DNA of 64,000 nt, taken from positions 1-64,000 of the forward strand of contig DASWIS010000029.1 in assembly GCA_036397555.1 (NCBI GenBank). The letters run 5' to 3'. Each line of letters opens with the position of its first letter. The stretch's first letter is position 1. This document shows, piece after piece, positions 53,715-62,703 of this stretch. The position numbers and the translations under genes are program-made. The notes below the pieces were generated by a model, which worked only from the letters and a program-made list of their open reading frames with translations, did no database searches and was not told the DNA's origin. The DNA comes from Candidatus Zixiibacteriota bacterium (GTDB lineage: Bacteria > Zixibacteria > MSB-5A5 > WJJR01).

Positions 53715-54194
53715 ATGGATCGCGAATCTATAACACTGATCACTGCCATCATAGGCGCCGTCTGCGGCGTCACCGGGGCTGTCCTTGGAGTTATCAACAT
53801 CTGGCACCAGATTCGTCGTGGAAAGGTGCGATTGAGGGTGACTCCCACGCATGCAATGGGTGTTGGAGGTCTCGAGGATTCTCCGATAAACTTCTGTATT
53901 GAGGTTCTCAACCTGAGCGAATTCCCCGTGGTTGTCGAAGATGTTGGGTTACGCGTTTCGAGAAGGACCATTGCCACATTTAGACTTGAGGAGGGATTGG
54001 ATTATCCGGGAAAACTTCCACAGCGGCTTGAGCCACATACGTCATACAAAAAGTGCGTCTCTGTCACTTCAGTTACCACCGACTGGCAGAAAGTCCGTAC
54101 GGCATATGCACGTACGCAATGCGGAGTGTTAGTGACCGGATTCAGCCCAGCGCTGAAGCAACTTATCCGTCAATACTCTCTGAAGAAAAACTGA
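53715..54194 (+). CDS. Membrane-anchored hypothetical protein
   Basis: The 159-residue protein has one N-terminal helix (LITAIIGAVCGVTGAVLGVINIW) and a soluble beta-rich remainder containing VLNLSEFPVVVEDVGLRV and LEPHTSYKKCVSV. Small single-helix proteins of this kind, with a predicted Ig-like soluble part, are scattered among bacteria without a known role. Codon use is visibly more AT-rich than in its neighbours. It lies between radA and a REP/hairpin spacer, so recent acquisition is likely. I do not recognise its family. Confidence 0.6.
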   Translation: MDRESITLITAIIGAVCGVTGAVLGVINIWHQIRRGKVRLRVTPTHAMGVGGLEDSPINFCIEVLNLSEFPVVVEDVGLRVSRRTIATFRLEEGLDYPGKLPQRLEPHTSYKKCVSVTSVTTDWQKVRTAYARTQCGVLVTGFSPALKQLIRQYSLKKN

Positions 54195-54225
54195 GACTTG
54201 TCGCACGCGTGGTCCATCTGTGCCG

Positions 54226-54243
54226 GTCAGCCCTTGGGCTGAC
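54226..54243. repeat. REP palindrome 8
   Basis: GTCAGCCC-TT-GGGCTGAC, the same core as the copies near the RAYT gene 32 kb away. It lies 31 bases after the AT-rich hypothetical gene. Confidence 0.75.
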
Positions 54244-54290
54244 GGCATCACGAGGCGATGAGTGAGCCATGTCGGGCCTGACGGCCCGCG

Positions 54291-54308
54291 GTCAGCCCGA
54301 GGGCTGAC
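54291..54308. repeat. REP palindrome 9
   Basis: GTCAGCCC-GA-GGGCTGAC, a slightly variant spacer of the same REP core. The spacer 54195-54486 holds this copy, REP 8 and GC-rich hairpins, and no gene. Confidence 0.75.
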
Positions 54309-54370
54309 ACGCACAAGAACCTGTTCAACCCACCCTTCGGGTGGGGCATCCATCGATATTAAACCGTCTG

Positions 54371-54425
54371 GGTAGGGGCGCGGTCTCCGCGCCCTATCCG
54401 TCGGGCCGGGAAACCCGGCCCCTAC
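54371..54425. repeat. Nested double-hairpin repeat
   Basis: A near-perfect hairpin (TAGGGGCGCGG / CCGCGCCCTA, 54373-54396) is followed by a perfect one (GGGCCGGG-AAA-CCCGGCCC, 54403-54421). The outer arms GTAGGGGC and GCCCCTAC also pair, enclosing both. It looks like a second small non-autonomous palindromic element. It lies 62 bases upstream of the tgt start. Confidence 0.6.
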
Positions 54426-54486
54426 GGACGCATACTCGTTACCAACTGTTTTGAATGGTCTGCCCTACACTGTACCATTGCCATTC

Positions 54487-55617
54487 GTGCGCCTCACCTT
54501 CACCCTCCAATCAGCCTCTGATGGCGCCCGCGCCGGGCGAATACGTGTCCGTGATCGCGAATTCGACACGCCCGCGTTCATGCCGGTCGGCACTGCCGGC
54601 ACAGTCAAAGCGCTCCCTCCCGGTGATCTGGAGGCGCTGGGGGCTCAGATTGTCCTCTCGAACACCTACCATTTGTATCTGCGTCCGGGAGTCGAGATCG
54701 TTCGACAGGCGGGCGGGCTGCATCGTTTCAGCGGCTGGAACGGCGCGATTCTCACCGATTCGGGTGGGTATCAGGTTTTCAGTCTGCAGGACCTTCGGAA
54801 GCTTGATCCCGACGGCGTCACTTTTCGGTCGCATCTCGATGGCTCCGAACACCGATTCACGCCGGAGTCGGTCTGCGAAATCCAGCAGGGGCTGGGGTCG
54901 GACATCGCCATGGTCTTAGACGTCTGCACCCCGTATCCCGCCGGGCGCGACCAGGCCGAGAGAGAGTTGTCGATCACACTGGACTGGGCGCGGCTGTCAC
55001 ACGATTGGAGCCACTCTAATTATCAGAACGGCATGGCGTTATTCGGAATCGTTCAAGGGTCGGTTTATACTGATCTGAGGACGCGGTCGGCTGCGGAGTT
55101 GCTTCAGATCGGCTTTGACGGCTATGGCATCGGCGGGCTGTCAGTCGGCGAGCCGAAGCCGTTGTTGTTGGAAATGGCCGAGTTGTCGGCCGGGCTTTTG
55201 CCTCCGGATCGACCCCGCTACCTCATGGGGGTCGGGACCCCCGAAGATCTGATCGAATGCATAGGGTTGGGCGTGGACATGTTCGATTGTGTCCTGCCGA
55301 CCCGCAACGCCCGCAATGGCTCCGCCTTCACGCATGATGGCCCGCTGCCGATCAAAGCGGCCCGATTCAGCGGGGACTCAGGGCCGCTTGACCCCGATTG
55401 CGACTGCACCACCTGCCAACGGCACAGCCGCGCCTACATCCGGCATCTGTTCAATGCCGGAGAGATCTCCGCAATGGTGTTGACGACGCGCCATAATTTG
55501 CATTTCTACCTGAGTTTGATGCGGCGGGCGCGCGCCGCGATCTGCGAAGGTCGCTGGGGTGTGTTCGCCGGAAGCTTTTTGGAACGCTACCGCAGCGGCG
55601 CCACGGAGGCGCCATAG
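54487..55617 (+). CDS. tgt: tRNA-guanine transglycosylase (queuine tRNA-ribosyltransferase)
   Basis: The 376-residue TIM-barrel enzyme exchanges guanine for preQ1 at position 34 of GUN-anticodon tRNAs. It shows TPAFMPVGTAGTVKALPP, ILTDSGGYQVFSL with catalytic Asp, LFGIVQGS, GGLSVGEP, FDCVLPTRNARNG with the nucleophilic Asp, and zinc residues in CDCTTCQRHSRAYIRHLFNAGE. The GTG at 54487 matches the family N-terminus; an in-frame TTG at 54451 would add 12 residues. yajC follows after 11 bases. Confidence 0.95.
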   Translation: MRLTFTLQSASDGARAGRIRVRDREFDTPAFMPVGTAGTVKALPPGDLEALGAQIVLSNTYHLYLRPGVEIVRQAGGLHRFSGWNGAILTDSGGYQVFSLQDLRKLDPDGVTFRSHLDGSEHRFTPESVCEIQQGLGSDIAMVLDVCTPYPAGRDQAERELSITLDWARLSHDWSHSNYQNGMALFGIVQGSVYTDLRTRSAAELLQIGFDGYGIGGLSVGEPKPLLLEMAELSAGLLPPDRPRYLMGVGTPEDLIECIGLGVDMFDCVLPTRNARNGSAFTHDGPLPIKAARFSGDSGPLDPDCDCTTCQRHSRAYIRHLFNAGEISAMVLTTRHNLHFYLSLMRRARAAICEGRWGVFAGSFLERYRSGATEAP

Positions 55618-55628
55618 GAGGACGATCC

Positions 55629-55949
55629 GTGCACGGATTCCTGCTGGCCATGCCTGCCCCTGCCGGAGACGGGTCTGGCGGCAACCCGTTTCTGACCTTC
55701 CTGCCGTTTGTCCTGATGATCGTGGTGGTCTGGTTCCTGCTGATCCGTCCCCAGCGCAAGCGGCAAAAGGAACAGCAGGCGATGATCAACTCGCTGGCCA
55801 AAGGCGACCGTGTCGTGACCAGTTCGGGGATGTTCGGCACTGTCATCGGCTTCGGCGACAAGGAAAATGTTGTGGTGTTGAAAGTCGGCGAGGACACCAA
55901 AATCGAGTTTCTCAAATCCGCCATCGCCGGTAAGGCCGAGTCCAGGTAG
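55629..55949 (+). CDS. yajC: Preprotein translocase subunit YajC
   Basis: The 106-residue single-helix protein has NPFLTFLPFVLMIVVVWFLLIRPQRKRQKEQQAMINSLAKGDRVVTSSGMFGTV, the family hallmark. It joins SecD-SecF to assist the Sec translocon. The GTG start at 55629 has AGGAGGA upstream. It follows tgt as in many genomes, but secD and secF are not next to it here. Confidence 0.95.
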   Translation: MHGFLLAMPAPAGDGSGGNPFLTFLPFVLMIVVVWFLLIRPQRKRQKEQQAMINSLAKGDRVVTSSGMFGTVIGFGDKENVVVLKVGEDTKIEFLKSAIAGKAESR

Positions 55950-55992
55950 CGCGTGTCGGGAAACGGCGCGGAGATGTCCGGAGTGAACACCG

Positions 55993-56979
55993 GTGAATGT
56001 CGTCTTCTTCGGAACCGCTCCCTTCGGTCTGCCCGCGCTGGAGGCCATCGCCGCGCACCCGCGCCATCGTCTGTCGGCCATCGTCACCGGGCCGGACAAG
56101 CCGCAGGGCAGAGGGCGCCGGCCGCAACCGACCGCGATCGCGCAGTGGGCGCAAACGCGGCAATCAAGCTTGGTGCTCAAAGCGGAACGACTCAGGTCGG
56201 AGAGTTTTCTGGAGGAATTGCGCGACATCGAGGCCGAGGCGTATGTGGTGGTCGCCTACAGAATCCTCCCGGAGACGGTCATTTCCATTCCACGGTTTGC
56301 CTTCAACCTGCATGCCTCGCTGCTGCCGGCCTATCGAGGCGCTGCGCCGATTCAGCGCGCCATCATGGCCGGGGAGACGCGCACCGGCGTGACAACGTTT
56401 CTTTTGCGCAATACGGTGGATACCGGAGAGGTCCTGTTGCAACGGGCCACGGCGATCGGCGACGAGGAGACCGCGGGCGCACTATCCGCTCGACTGTCCG
56501 CCCTCGGAGCCGAACTTGTCATCGACACGCTCGACGGACTCCAAGCCGGATCGCTGACGCCGCGTCCGCAGGACGACACAGCGAGCACGCCGGCGCCCAG
56601 GATCACAACCGACGATCAGCGAATCGATTTCCATCAGCCCGCGCGACGCATCGCCGATCGCATACGCGGCCTTTCGCCGCGACCGGCGGCATTGGCGATG
56701 TGGCGGCGGCGAACCATCAAGATTCTCAACGCACGCCCCACCACGGGGCCGACAGCTTCTCAACAGCCCGGAGCGGTGATCAGCGCCGATCCCAAAACGG
56801 GATTCGAAGTCGCATGCGTCGATGGCGCCGTGCGCATCACGATGATCCAACCCTCCGGCAAACGGGCACAGACCGGCGCGGAGTTTGTCCGCGGATATGG
56901 CATCAACCCCGGCGAACGCATCGAACCATACCATCCGCCACAGGGAGCGTCGGTACAGGATGACAACGACAGTGACTGA
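55993..56979 (+). CDS. fmt: Methionyl-tRNA formyltransferase
   Basis: The 328-residue enzyme formylates initiator Met-tRNA using 10-formyltetrahydrofolate. The N-terminal Rossmann domain starts VVFFGTAPFGLPALEAIA. It has the catalytic motif NLHASLLPAYRGAAPIQRAIMAGETRTGVT and the Asp in DTGEVLL. The C-terminal OB-like domain includes RGLSPRPAALAMW. No def gene is adjacent. The start is a GTG at 55993, and the last 20 bases overlap the RNase E/G gene. Confidence 0.94.
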   Translation: MNVVFFGTAPFGLPALEAIAAHPRHRLSAIVTGPDKPQGRGRRPQPTAIAQWAQTRQSSLVLKAERLRSESFLEELRDIEAEAYVVVAYRILPETVISIPRFAFNLHASLLPAYRGAAPIQRAIMAGETRTGVTTFLLRNTVDTGEVLLQRATAIGDEETAGALSARLSALGAELVIDTLDGLQAGSLTPRPQDDTASTPAPRITTDDQRIDFHQPARRIADRIRGLSPRPAALAMWRRRTIKILNARPTTGPTASQQPGAVISADPKTGFEVACVDGAVRITMIQPSGKRAQTGAEFVRGYGINPGERIEPYHPPQGASVQDDNDSD

Positions 56980-58633
56980 GACAGAAAAACCCAAACCCCG
57001 GCAGACGCGCCCGGGACGCGGCCGCGCACCACGGCCGTTTCGCTCGCGCCAGTGGAGTCCGCCCGCCGACCTGCCGCCGGTCAAAAAAGAAATCATCGTC
57101 AATGCCGGCGAGGCGGAGACACGCATCGCCATCCACGAAGACGGCAAGCTCGTCGAGCTGTGGTACGAGCGACCGGAAGAAACCAAACTGGCGGGGAGCG
57201 TTTACAAGGGAACGGTCACATCGGTGTTCCCCGGCATGCAGGCCGCCTTTGTGGAGATCGGCGAGGCCCGGACCGCGTTTTTGCATGCCAGCGACATCGG
57301 CCGGCTCGACGACGACGAGTACGAAAGCGCCCTTGACGACGAGGCCGCCGAAGGGCGCCGCGAACTGGTCAAACGCGAGCGGTACGGGAAAATCGAAAAC
57401 GTCGTCAAGAAAGATCAAGTCCTGCTCGTGCAGGTCATCAAGGAACCGTTGGGTGACAAGGGCGCGCGGCTGACGACGAATGTCTCGCTGCCCGGCCGCT
57501 TCGTCGTCCTGGTGCCCGATGACACGCACGTCCGCGTATCGAAGCGCATCTCCAATTGGGCCGAACGACGCCGTTTGCGAACCGTGCTCGATCCGTTACG
57601 CCCCAAGGGCTGCGGACTGATCGCCCGAACCGAAGCCGAAGGCGGCAGCGAAAAGGAATTCAAGGAAGACATCAAGTCGCTGGTGAAAGCGTGGAACACC
57701 GTCCGCAAGCAGGCCGACAAGAGCAAGCCGCCGATCTGCCTGTATCGCGAGCTGGACATTACCGGCTCCCTGATGCGCGACACCTTCACCGAGGAAGTCG
57801 AGCGCCTGATCGTCGATGACAAGACGCTCTACAAGGAAATCATCTCGTACATCCGCAAGATCGCGCCGGAGTTGAAAGACCGCATCGAGCTGTACCAGGG
57901 CGACGTGCCGATCTTCGATCTCTACAACGTGGAGCCGGAGATCGAGAAGATGATGGAGCGCAAGGTCTGGTTCAAACGCGGCTCGTTCCTCGTGATCGAC
58001 CAGACCGAGGCGATGGTGACCATCGACGTCAACACCGGGCGCTACGTGGGCAAAAAGTCGCAGGAGGACACGATTCTGCGGGCCAATTTGCAGGCGGCCG
58101 ACGAAGTGGCGCGCCAGGTGCGTCTGCGCGATATCGGCGGGCTGATCGTCGTCGACTTCATCGACATGATGCATCACGACAACCGGCGCCGCGTCTACGA
58201 AGCGTTTCGTCTGGCGTTCGCGCGCGACCGCGCCAAAAACTCGATCGCGCCGATCTCGGAATTCGGCTTGATCGAGATGACCCGCCAGCGCATCCGCCCC
58301 TCCATCCTGATGGCGTTGACCGATCCCTGCCCGACCTGCGCGGGGACCGGCCGCGTGTTGTCGCCCGAATCGGTCGCCGCCAAGCTCGAGCGCTGGTTTA
58401 TGCGCGCCAAAGTCGCGATGGATGTCCGACGCTACCGGCTGGTCGTGCATCCGGACATCGCCGCGCACATGCAGGAGGACCGCGAGGATCGGATCAAACG
58501 GTTGCGCAAGATCAGCCGCAGCACGATCAATCTCGAAACCGATCAATTGCTCGCGCCCGATGCCTATCGCATCTACTCGCTCGAAGACGGTCTGGAATTG
58601 ACCGATGCGTTTCTGCCGCGTCAGGATCATTGA
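56960..58633 (+). CDS. rng: Ribonuclease E/G
   Basis: The 557-residue endoribonuclease cleaves single-stranded AU-rich RNA in rRNA maturation and mRNA decay. A basic, Pro/Arg-rich N-terminal extension (~1-45) precedes the S1 domain (KGTVTSVFPGMQAAFVEIGEARTAFLHASD). The DNase I-like catalytic region has VTIDVNTGRYVGKK and GGLIVVDFIDMM with the metal Asp residues. CPTCAGTG is the zinc-link. The E. coli RNase E scaffold half is absent, so G-type fits better. It begins inside the end of fmt at ATG 56960. Confidence 0.93.
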   Translation: MTTTVTETEKPKPRQTRPGRGRAPRPFRSRQWSPPADLPPVKKEIIVNAGEAETRIAIHEDGKLVELWYERPEETKLAGSVYKGTVTSVFPGMQAAFVEIGEARTAFLHASDIGRLDDDEYESALDDEAAEGRRELVKRERYGKIENVVKKDQVLLVQVIKEPLGDKGARLTTNVSLPGRFVVLVPDDTHVRVSKRISNWAERRRLRTVLDPLRPKGCGLIARTEAEGGSEKEFKEDIKSLVKAWNTVRKQADKSKPPICLYRELDITGSLMRDTFTEEVERLIVDDKTLYKEIISYIRKIAPELKDRIELYQGDVPIFDLYNVEPEIEKMMERKVWFKRGSFLVIDQTEAMVTIDVNTGRYVGKKSQEDTILRANLQAADEVARQVRLRDIGGLIVVDFIDMMHHDNRRRVYEAFRLAFARDRAKNSIAPISEFGLIEMTRQRIRPSILMALTDPCPTCAGTGRVLSPESVAAKLERWFMRAKVAMDVRRYRLVVHPDIAAHMQEDREDRIKRLRKISRSTINLETDQLLAPDAYRIYSLEDGLELTDAFLPRQDH

Positions 58634-58661
58634 TCGGCACGATACCGGAGCGGTCATGAGA

Positions 58662-58691
58662 AAGCCGGACTCAGCGGAGCCCGGCTTCGGA
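58662..58691 (-). terminator. Terminator between convergent genes
   Basis: AAGCCGG (58662-58668) pairs with CCGGCTT (58681-58687), with an inner CTC/GAG extension and a four-base loop. Read on the minus strand the stem is followed by TTTCTC. It sits between the 3' ends of the RNase gene and the convergent isomerase gene and could serve both. Confidence 0.5.
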
Positions 58692-58710
58692 ACCGTCAGC
58701 GATCGCGACG

Positions 58711-60504
58711 TTAATACAAATCCGGGACCTGATAGCGGAAGTCTTTCACGTCGGAATTGTCGCGCAGTTTGGTCAGCCAGCCGTTAAACACGATCTGCTG
58801 TCGACCCGACAGGGTCGCATCCATCAGCGAATCGCGCTTCTCGACGTACAATTGCGGATCGGGGAGTTGCCGGTCGATCAACTGCAGGATCGCCGCGCCG
58901 CGCCGGAACTTGATGATCGGTGAGAGATCGGCCGGGGACTTCAATGAGAAGGCCACGCCGGAAAACACCGGATCGCTGCCGATGGCGGAAATCGCATCGA
59001 GCCGTCCGAACGGGGTCGTGCTGTCGACACGCACGCCGAACTGCGCGGCCGCCTGATGCATGGTCATCCCGTCGACGATCGCCCGGCGCACCGGCTGCAG
59101 CGCCGCCATCGCCCGCTCCTGCTGGGCGGTGCCGCGCAGGGTCGCCACGATGCGCGCGCGCACTTCCTCCAATGGCGTGATGCCGGCCGGCTCGCGCACC
59201 GACGTGCGCACTACGATGTACGCCGTGGCCGTTTCCATGACATCGGAGACGGCGCCGAGCTCGGATTCGAAGGCATACGCGTTGATGCCCGGCTCGTTTC
59301 CAATGCCGACGATTCGATCTTTCGGTCCAAAAAAGCTGCTCTGGCGCACAATGAATCCGTTTTGGACAGCCGCGGAGTCCATTCCGATCCGTCGCGCGTC
59401 ATCGGCAAACTGCTGCGCGCGCAACCGCTGATCGGATAATGTCCCCGGCGAGACTTCCACCCGCAGCAGGATGTGAGATGCATTGACCTCGGCGTCGTCG
59501 CCCTCGCCGCGCCGGCCCTCGGACTTGATCACATGGAATCCGAACTGGCTTAACACCGGCTGGGAGATTTGACCGGAGTCCAGCGCGAAGGCCGCGTCTT
59601 CAAACGATTTGACCATGGCGCCGCGCCGGAACCAGCCCAGCGCGCCGTTGGCGGTCTGCTCGTCGCTGTAGGTCGCCGCCAGATCGCCGAAGTGTTCGCC
59701 GCTGCCGGCGCGCCGCGCCAATTCTTCGGCTTCGTGCAAGACCAGCGCCGTGTCATCGTCGGACGGCATTTTCGAAAACTCGACATATTGCAAACGGGCG
59801 CGCTGGTCGTGGCGGAATTCATCCGGGTGCGCGTCGTAGTACTGCCCGACCTCGGCATCGGTGGGCGCGGCGACCGAATCGCGAAAGTCGCCGCTGGCCG
59901 CGTTCACATAGCGCACCGCGACCTTCTCGGTCGCGGCGTTGTACAACTCGCGCACGTCGGTGTCGTCGACCAGCGCCGCCGCCGTGACATACTCGATTAC
60001 TTTTTGCTGCAGGAGGCGCGGACGCACCAGCGCCTCGACCTGAAGCCACAACTGGGGGTCGGGGTTCTGGTAGGCCTGCATGTACTTGTTGTAGTCGAAA
60101 CGGCCCTCGGTCTGGAAAATCTCCGCCTGCTGGACCTCGGACGGCGGGAAGCGGCGCAAAAATTCCGCCAGTTCCTTGCCGGTCACCTCGAAGCCGCGGT
60201 CCTCGATGACGTTTTGTATCAGGCGCGTCTGGACGATTTGCTGGAACACCTCGTCCTGTATCTGCCGGGACTGTTCATCGGTGATGTCCGCTCCCTGGCT
60301 TTGACGCTGTGCCAGCGCATTCTGAAAGACGAACGAAAACTCGTCGGCCTTGATCTCGTAACCATCGACCTTCCCGATGACGCCCCGTTCGCCGGGACGC
60401 ATGGTAAAATCCATCCCCCAGGCGAAGATGATGGTGCCGACGAAGGCGACGATGATGATCCACAACACCGGCTTTGTCTGCGTTCGCATGCTCTTCATGA
60501 TCAT
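58711..60504 (-). CDS. Membrane-anchored peptidyl-prolyl isomerase (PpiD/SurA-like)
   Basis: The ~597-residue protein has one N-terminal helix (PVLWIIIVAFVGTIIFAWGM) and a long periplasmic part. A SurA-N-like chaperone region includes VIEDRGFEVTGKELAEFLRRFP. A parvulin domain covers ~230-350 (RLQYVEFSKMPSDDDTA...GDLAATYSDEQTANGALGWFRRGAMVKSFEDAAFAL...SQFGFHVIKSEGRR). The C-terminal third repeats PpiD-type helices. It helps fold outer-membrane or exported proteins. The ATG at 60504 has GGGAG about 10 bases upstream; the longest frame starts 39 codons earlier. Confidence 0.87.
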   Translation of the reverse strand: MIMKSMRTQTKPVLWIIIVAFVGTIIFAWGMDFTMRPGERGVIGKVDGYEIKADEFSFVFQNALAQRQSQGADITDEQSRQIQDEVFQQIVQTRLIQNVIEDRGFEVTGKELAEFLRRFPPSEVQQAEIFQTEGRFDYNKYMQAYQNPDPQLWLQVEALVRPRLLQQKVIEYVTAAALVDDTDVRELYNAATEKVAVRYVNAASGDFRDSVAAPTDAEVGQYYDAHPDEFRHDQRARLQYVEFSKMPSDDDTALVLHEAEELARRAGSGEHFGDLAATYSDEQTANGALGWFRRGAMVKSFEDAAFALDSGQISQPVLSQFGFHVIKSEGRRGEGDDAEVNASHILLRVEVSPGTLSDQRLRAQQFADDARRIGMDSAAVQNGFIVRQSSFFGPKDRIVGIGNEPGINAYAFESELGAVSDVMETATAYIVVRTSVREPAGITPLEEVRARIVATLRGTAQQERAMAALQPVRRAIVDGMTMHQAAAQFGVRVDSTTPFGRLDAISAIGSDPVFSGVAFSLKSPADLSPIIKFRRGAAILQLIDRQLPDPQLYVEKRDSLMDATLSGRQQIVFNGWLTKLRDNSDVKDFRYQVPDLY

Positions 60505-60690
60505 TGCCGTTCCACTCCCGCGTTGGGACATCGTCCCTGTGACTTCTTCGGCGCCGAAGCGCGCTCGCCGCAGTCGGCCGAAGCCTCCCAGTATACACAC
60601 GCTCCGCCCCGGCGGCATCACCGATTTTGCACCGGGCCGCGATGACCCTATGGCGTTGACAGCGGCACGCCCGGTCCGTATGGTCGGGCC

Positions 60691-62685
60691 GTGGGGCGGC
60701 AGCGCGCAGGGACAATCGTCTTTTCTCTTTTGATCGGCCTCAGTGGGGACTTTTCACCGGCGGCCGGCGAACCCTATCTGTGGCCCCTGGAAGACTACAC
60801 GAACGTCAGCGGCGCATTCTGCGATTGGCGGTCGCGCCACTATCACGGCGGCATCGATGTCTCCGTCGATGGGGCAATCGGCATTCCCGTCCGCGCCCCG
60901 ATGTCCGGCTGGGTGATGCGCGTCTCGACTTCGTACTGGGGCTTCGGGAAGGCGGTGTATCTGCAAATGGAGGATGGGCGCATCGCGGTGTTCGGGCATT
61001 TGTCGGAATTCATGCCCTCCGTCGAACGATACGTCGAAGAGGAGCAGTATGCCGCCCGCCGCTACACGCAGAATCTCTTCCCGCAGCCCGGCGAGTTTCC
61101 GGTCCGACAAGGAGAGATCATCGGCCGAACCGGACAAACCGGATCGGGGCCGCCGCATCTGCACTTTGAAATTCGCACGGGCGACAACAAGCCGCTCAAT
61201 CCGCTCGTCTATGGATTTGAAGCGATGGACAAGATCGCGCCCTCCATTGCAGCCGTCACCGTGGTGCCGAAGCCGCCGTTGGATCCGGGCATCGCGCCGG
61301 TCCTGGTCGCAGGGGGCACTCACCCCGTCACGCGTGAATTCACAGCGGCGAAACAGTCGCGTACCAACGACCACGAAATCATCGTGACCGGTGCGGTCGG
61401 CATCGCCGCGCTGGTCTCCGACCACATCAGTGCGTCACGCTGGGTGACATCGCCGTACCGTGTGCGTCTGTTTGCGAACGGCACGATCGTCACCGAACTC
61501 GCCTACGACTCGATCAACTACGACCACACGCGGCAAATCGACCTGGAACGGCGTTTCGACGGCAGGGCCGGATTCCAGCCGCGCCCGGTCAATCTCTTCC
61601 GCACCTCCGGTAACACGCTCTGGCATTACACCCGGATCGACAACGACGGGTGGCTGGTTCCGGGGGAGACGCTGAATCCGGGCCGCAACGCGATCCGTGT
61701 CGAAGCGATCGATGCCGCTGGGCATGAAACGCGCAGAGACATCACGCTCACCCTGATCGCGGATACCGCGCGCGTTGCGCCGCTGCCGTCGCGGCAACTC
61801 ACAATCGATGTACTCCCCAACGGCGGTTTCTTGGAATTGAAAGCGATCGGGCTGTCGGCGCCCGTCTGTTACCTCGATCGCAACGCACGATTCGCGCTGG
61901 CCGGCATCGCACAGCGCGACGGCGTCATCTTCTCATTGTCCGCTGTTGCCGCCGCGGAGACGCTGTGGGTACCCGCCATCGACGACACCACGCAATTGAC
62001 AGCCCGGCCGCTGGACTGGAGTCCGGTGATTGCCGGTCAGCACTGCGACATCGAAAGTTCCGACGGCCTTGTGCATGTCGTATTCGGCCCGGATGCGTTG
62101 TATTCATCGGCGTACATGAAGCTTCAATTCGTCCGGCCGAATGCCGGTCGACGACAAGAAGGTCCGCCTGCCTACGAACTGCTGCCCGAGGATGTCCCCC
62201 TGGCCAATGCCGCGACGCTGTCGATGCATCGCTCGCTGGAGCTGGACGCGCCGTGGGGTTCGCTGGCCGTGTATCGTTACCGTGGATCGGCGCGCGGCTG
62301 GTCGTTTGAAGGGTGCGATCCGAACACGGCCGCACGGGAGATTCGCGCGCCGATCCAGTTGCCGGGCATCTTTGCGCTCTTAAGCGACACGGTCTCGCCC
62401 ACGATCGCCCATGTCACTCCCGGACGCGGTTCGCGCAGCCGCGACACCCGCCCGCTGATCGGTTTCGAACTCGACGACGATCGTTCCGGGATCGGGTCGG
62501 ATCAGGATGTCACGCTGACCATCGACGATCGATGGGTCCCGGTCGAATACGATCCCGACACCCACGAGGCAAAGGCGCGACCCCGGTGGGAGCTCTCGCG
62601 CGGCGAGCACCGGGTCGTCATCACGGCACGCGACCGCATGGGGAACTCCAGCGAGTTTCTGCGTATACTGACGATTGTCCCTTGA
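60691..62685 (+). CDS. Secreted M23 (LytM) metallopeptidase-family protein
   Basis: The 664-residue protein has a signal peptide (IVFSLLIGLSGDFSPAAGEP) and an M23 domain at ~25-170. Zinc and catalytic residues are RHYHGGIDVS (His and Asp) and the HxH of GPPHLHFEIRTG, so the domain looks active. The remaining ~490 residues are Ig-like beta repeats (SPYRVRLFANGTIVTELAYDSINYDHTRQID, then FELDDDRSGIGSDQDVTLTIDDRWVPV). It probably trims peptidoglycan or acts on a surface protein. The GTG start at 60691 has no strong ribosome binding site. A rhomboid gene follows after 18 bases. Confidence 0.85.
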   Translation: MGRQRAGTIVFSLLIGLSGDFSPAAGEPYLWPLEDYTNVSGAFCDWRSRHYHGGIDVSVDGAIGIPVRAPMSGWVMRVSTSYWGFGKAVYLQMEDGRIAVFGHLSEFMPSVERYVEEEQYAARRYTQNLFPQPGEFPVRQGEIIGRTGQTGSGPPHLHFEIRTGDNKPLNPLVYGFEAMDKIAPSIAAVTVVPKPPLDPGIAPVLVAGGTHPVTREFTAAKQSRTNDHEIIVTGAVGIAALVSDHISASRWVTSPYRVRLFANGTIVTELAYDSINYDHTRQIDLERRFDGRAGFQPRPVNLFRTSGNTLWHYTRIDNDGWLVPGETLNPGRNAIRVEAIDAAGHETRRDITLTLIADTARVAPLPSRQLTIDVLPNGGFLELKAIGLSAPVCYLDRNARFALAGIAQRDGVIFSLSAVAAAETLWVPAIDDTTQLTARPLDWSPVIAGQHCDIESSDGLVHVVFGPDALYSSAYMKLQFVRPNAGRRQEGPPAYELLPEDVPLANAATLSMHRSLELDAPWGSLAVYRYRGSARGWSFEGCDPNTAAREIRAPIQLPGIFALLSDTVSPTIAHVTPGRGSRSRDTRPLIGFELDDDRSGIGSDQDVTLTIDDRWVPVEYDPDTHEAKARPRWELSRGEHRVVITARDRMGNSSEFLRILTIVP

Positions 62686-62703
62686 TCCTGTTGCCCGGCG
62701 CTT

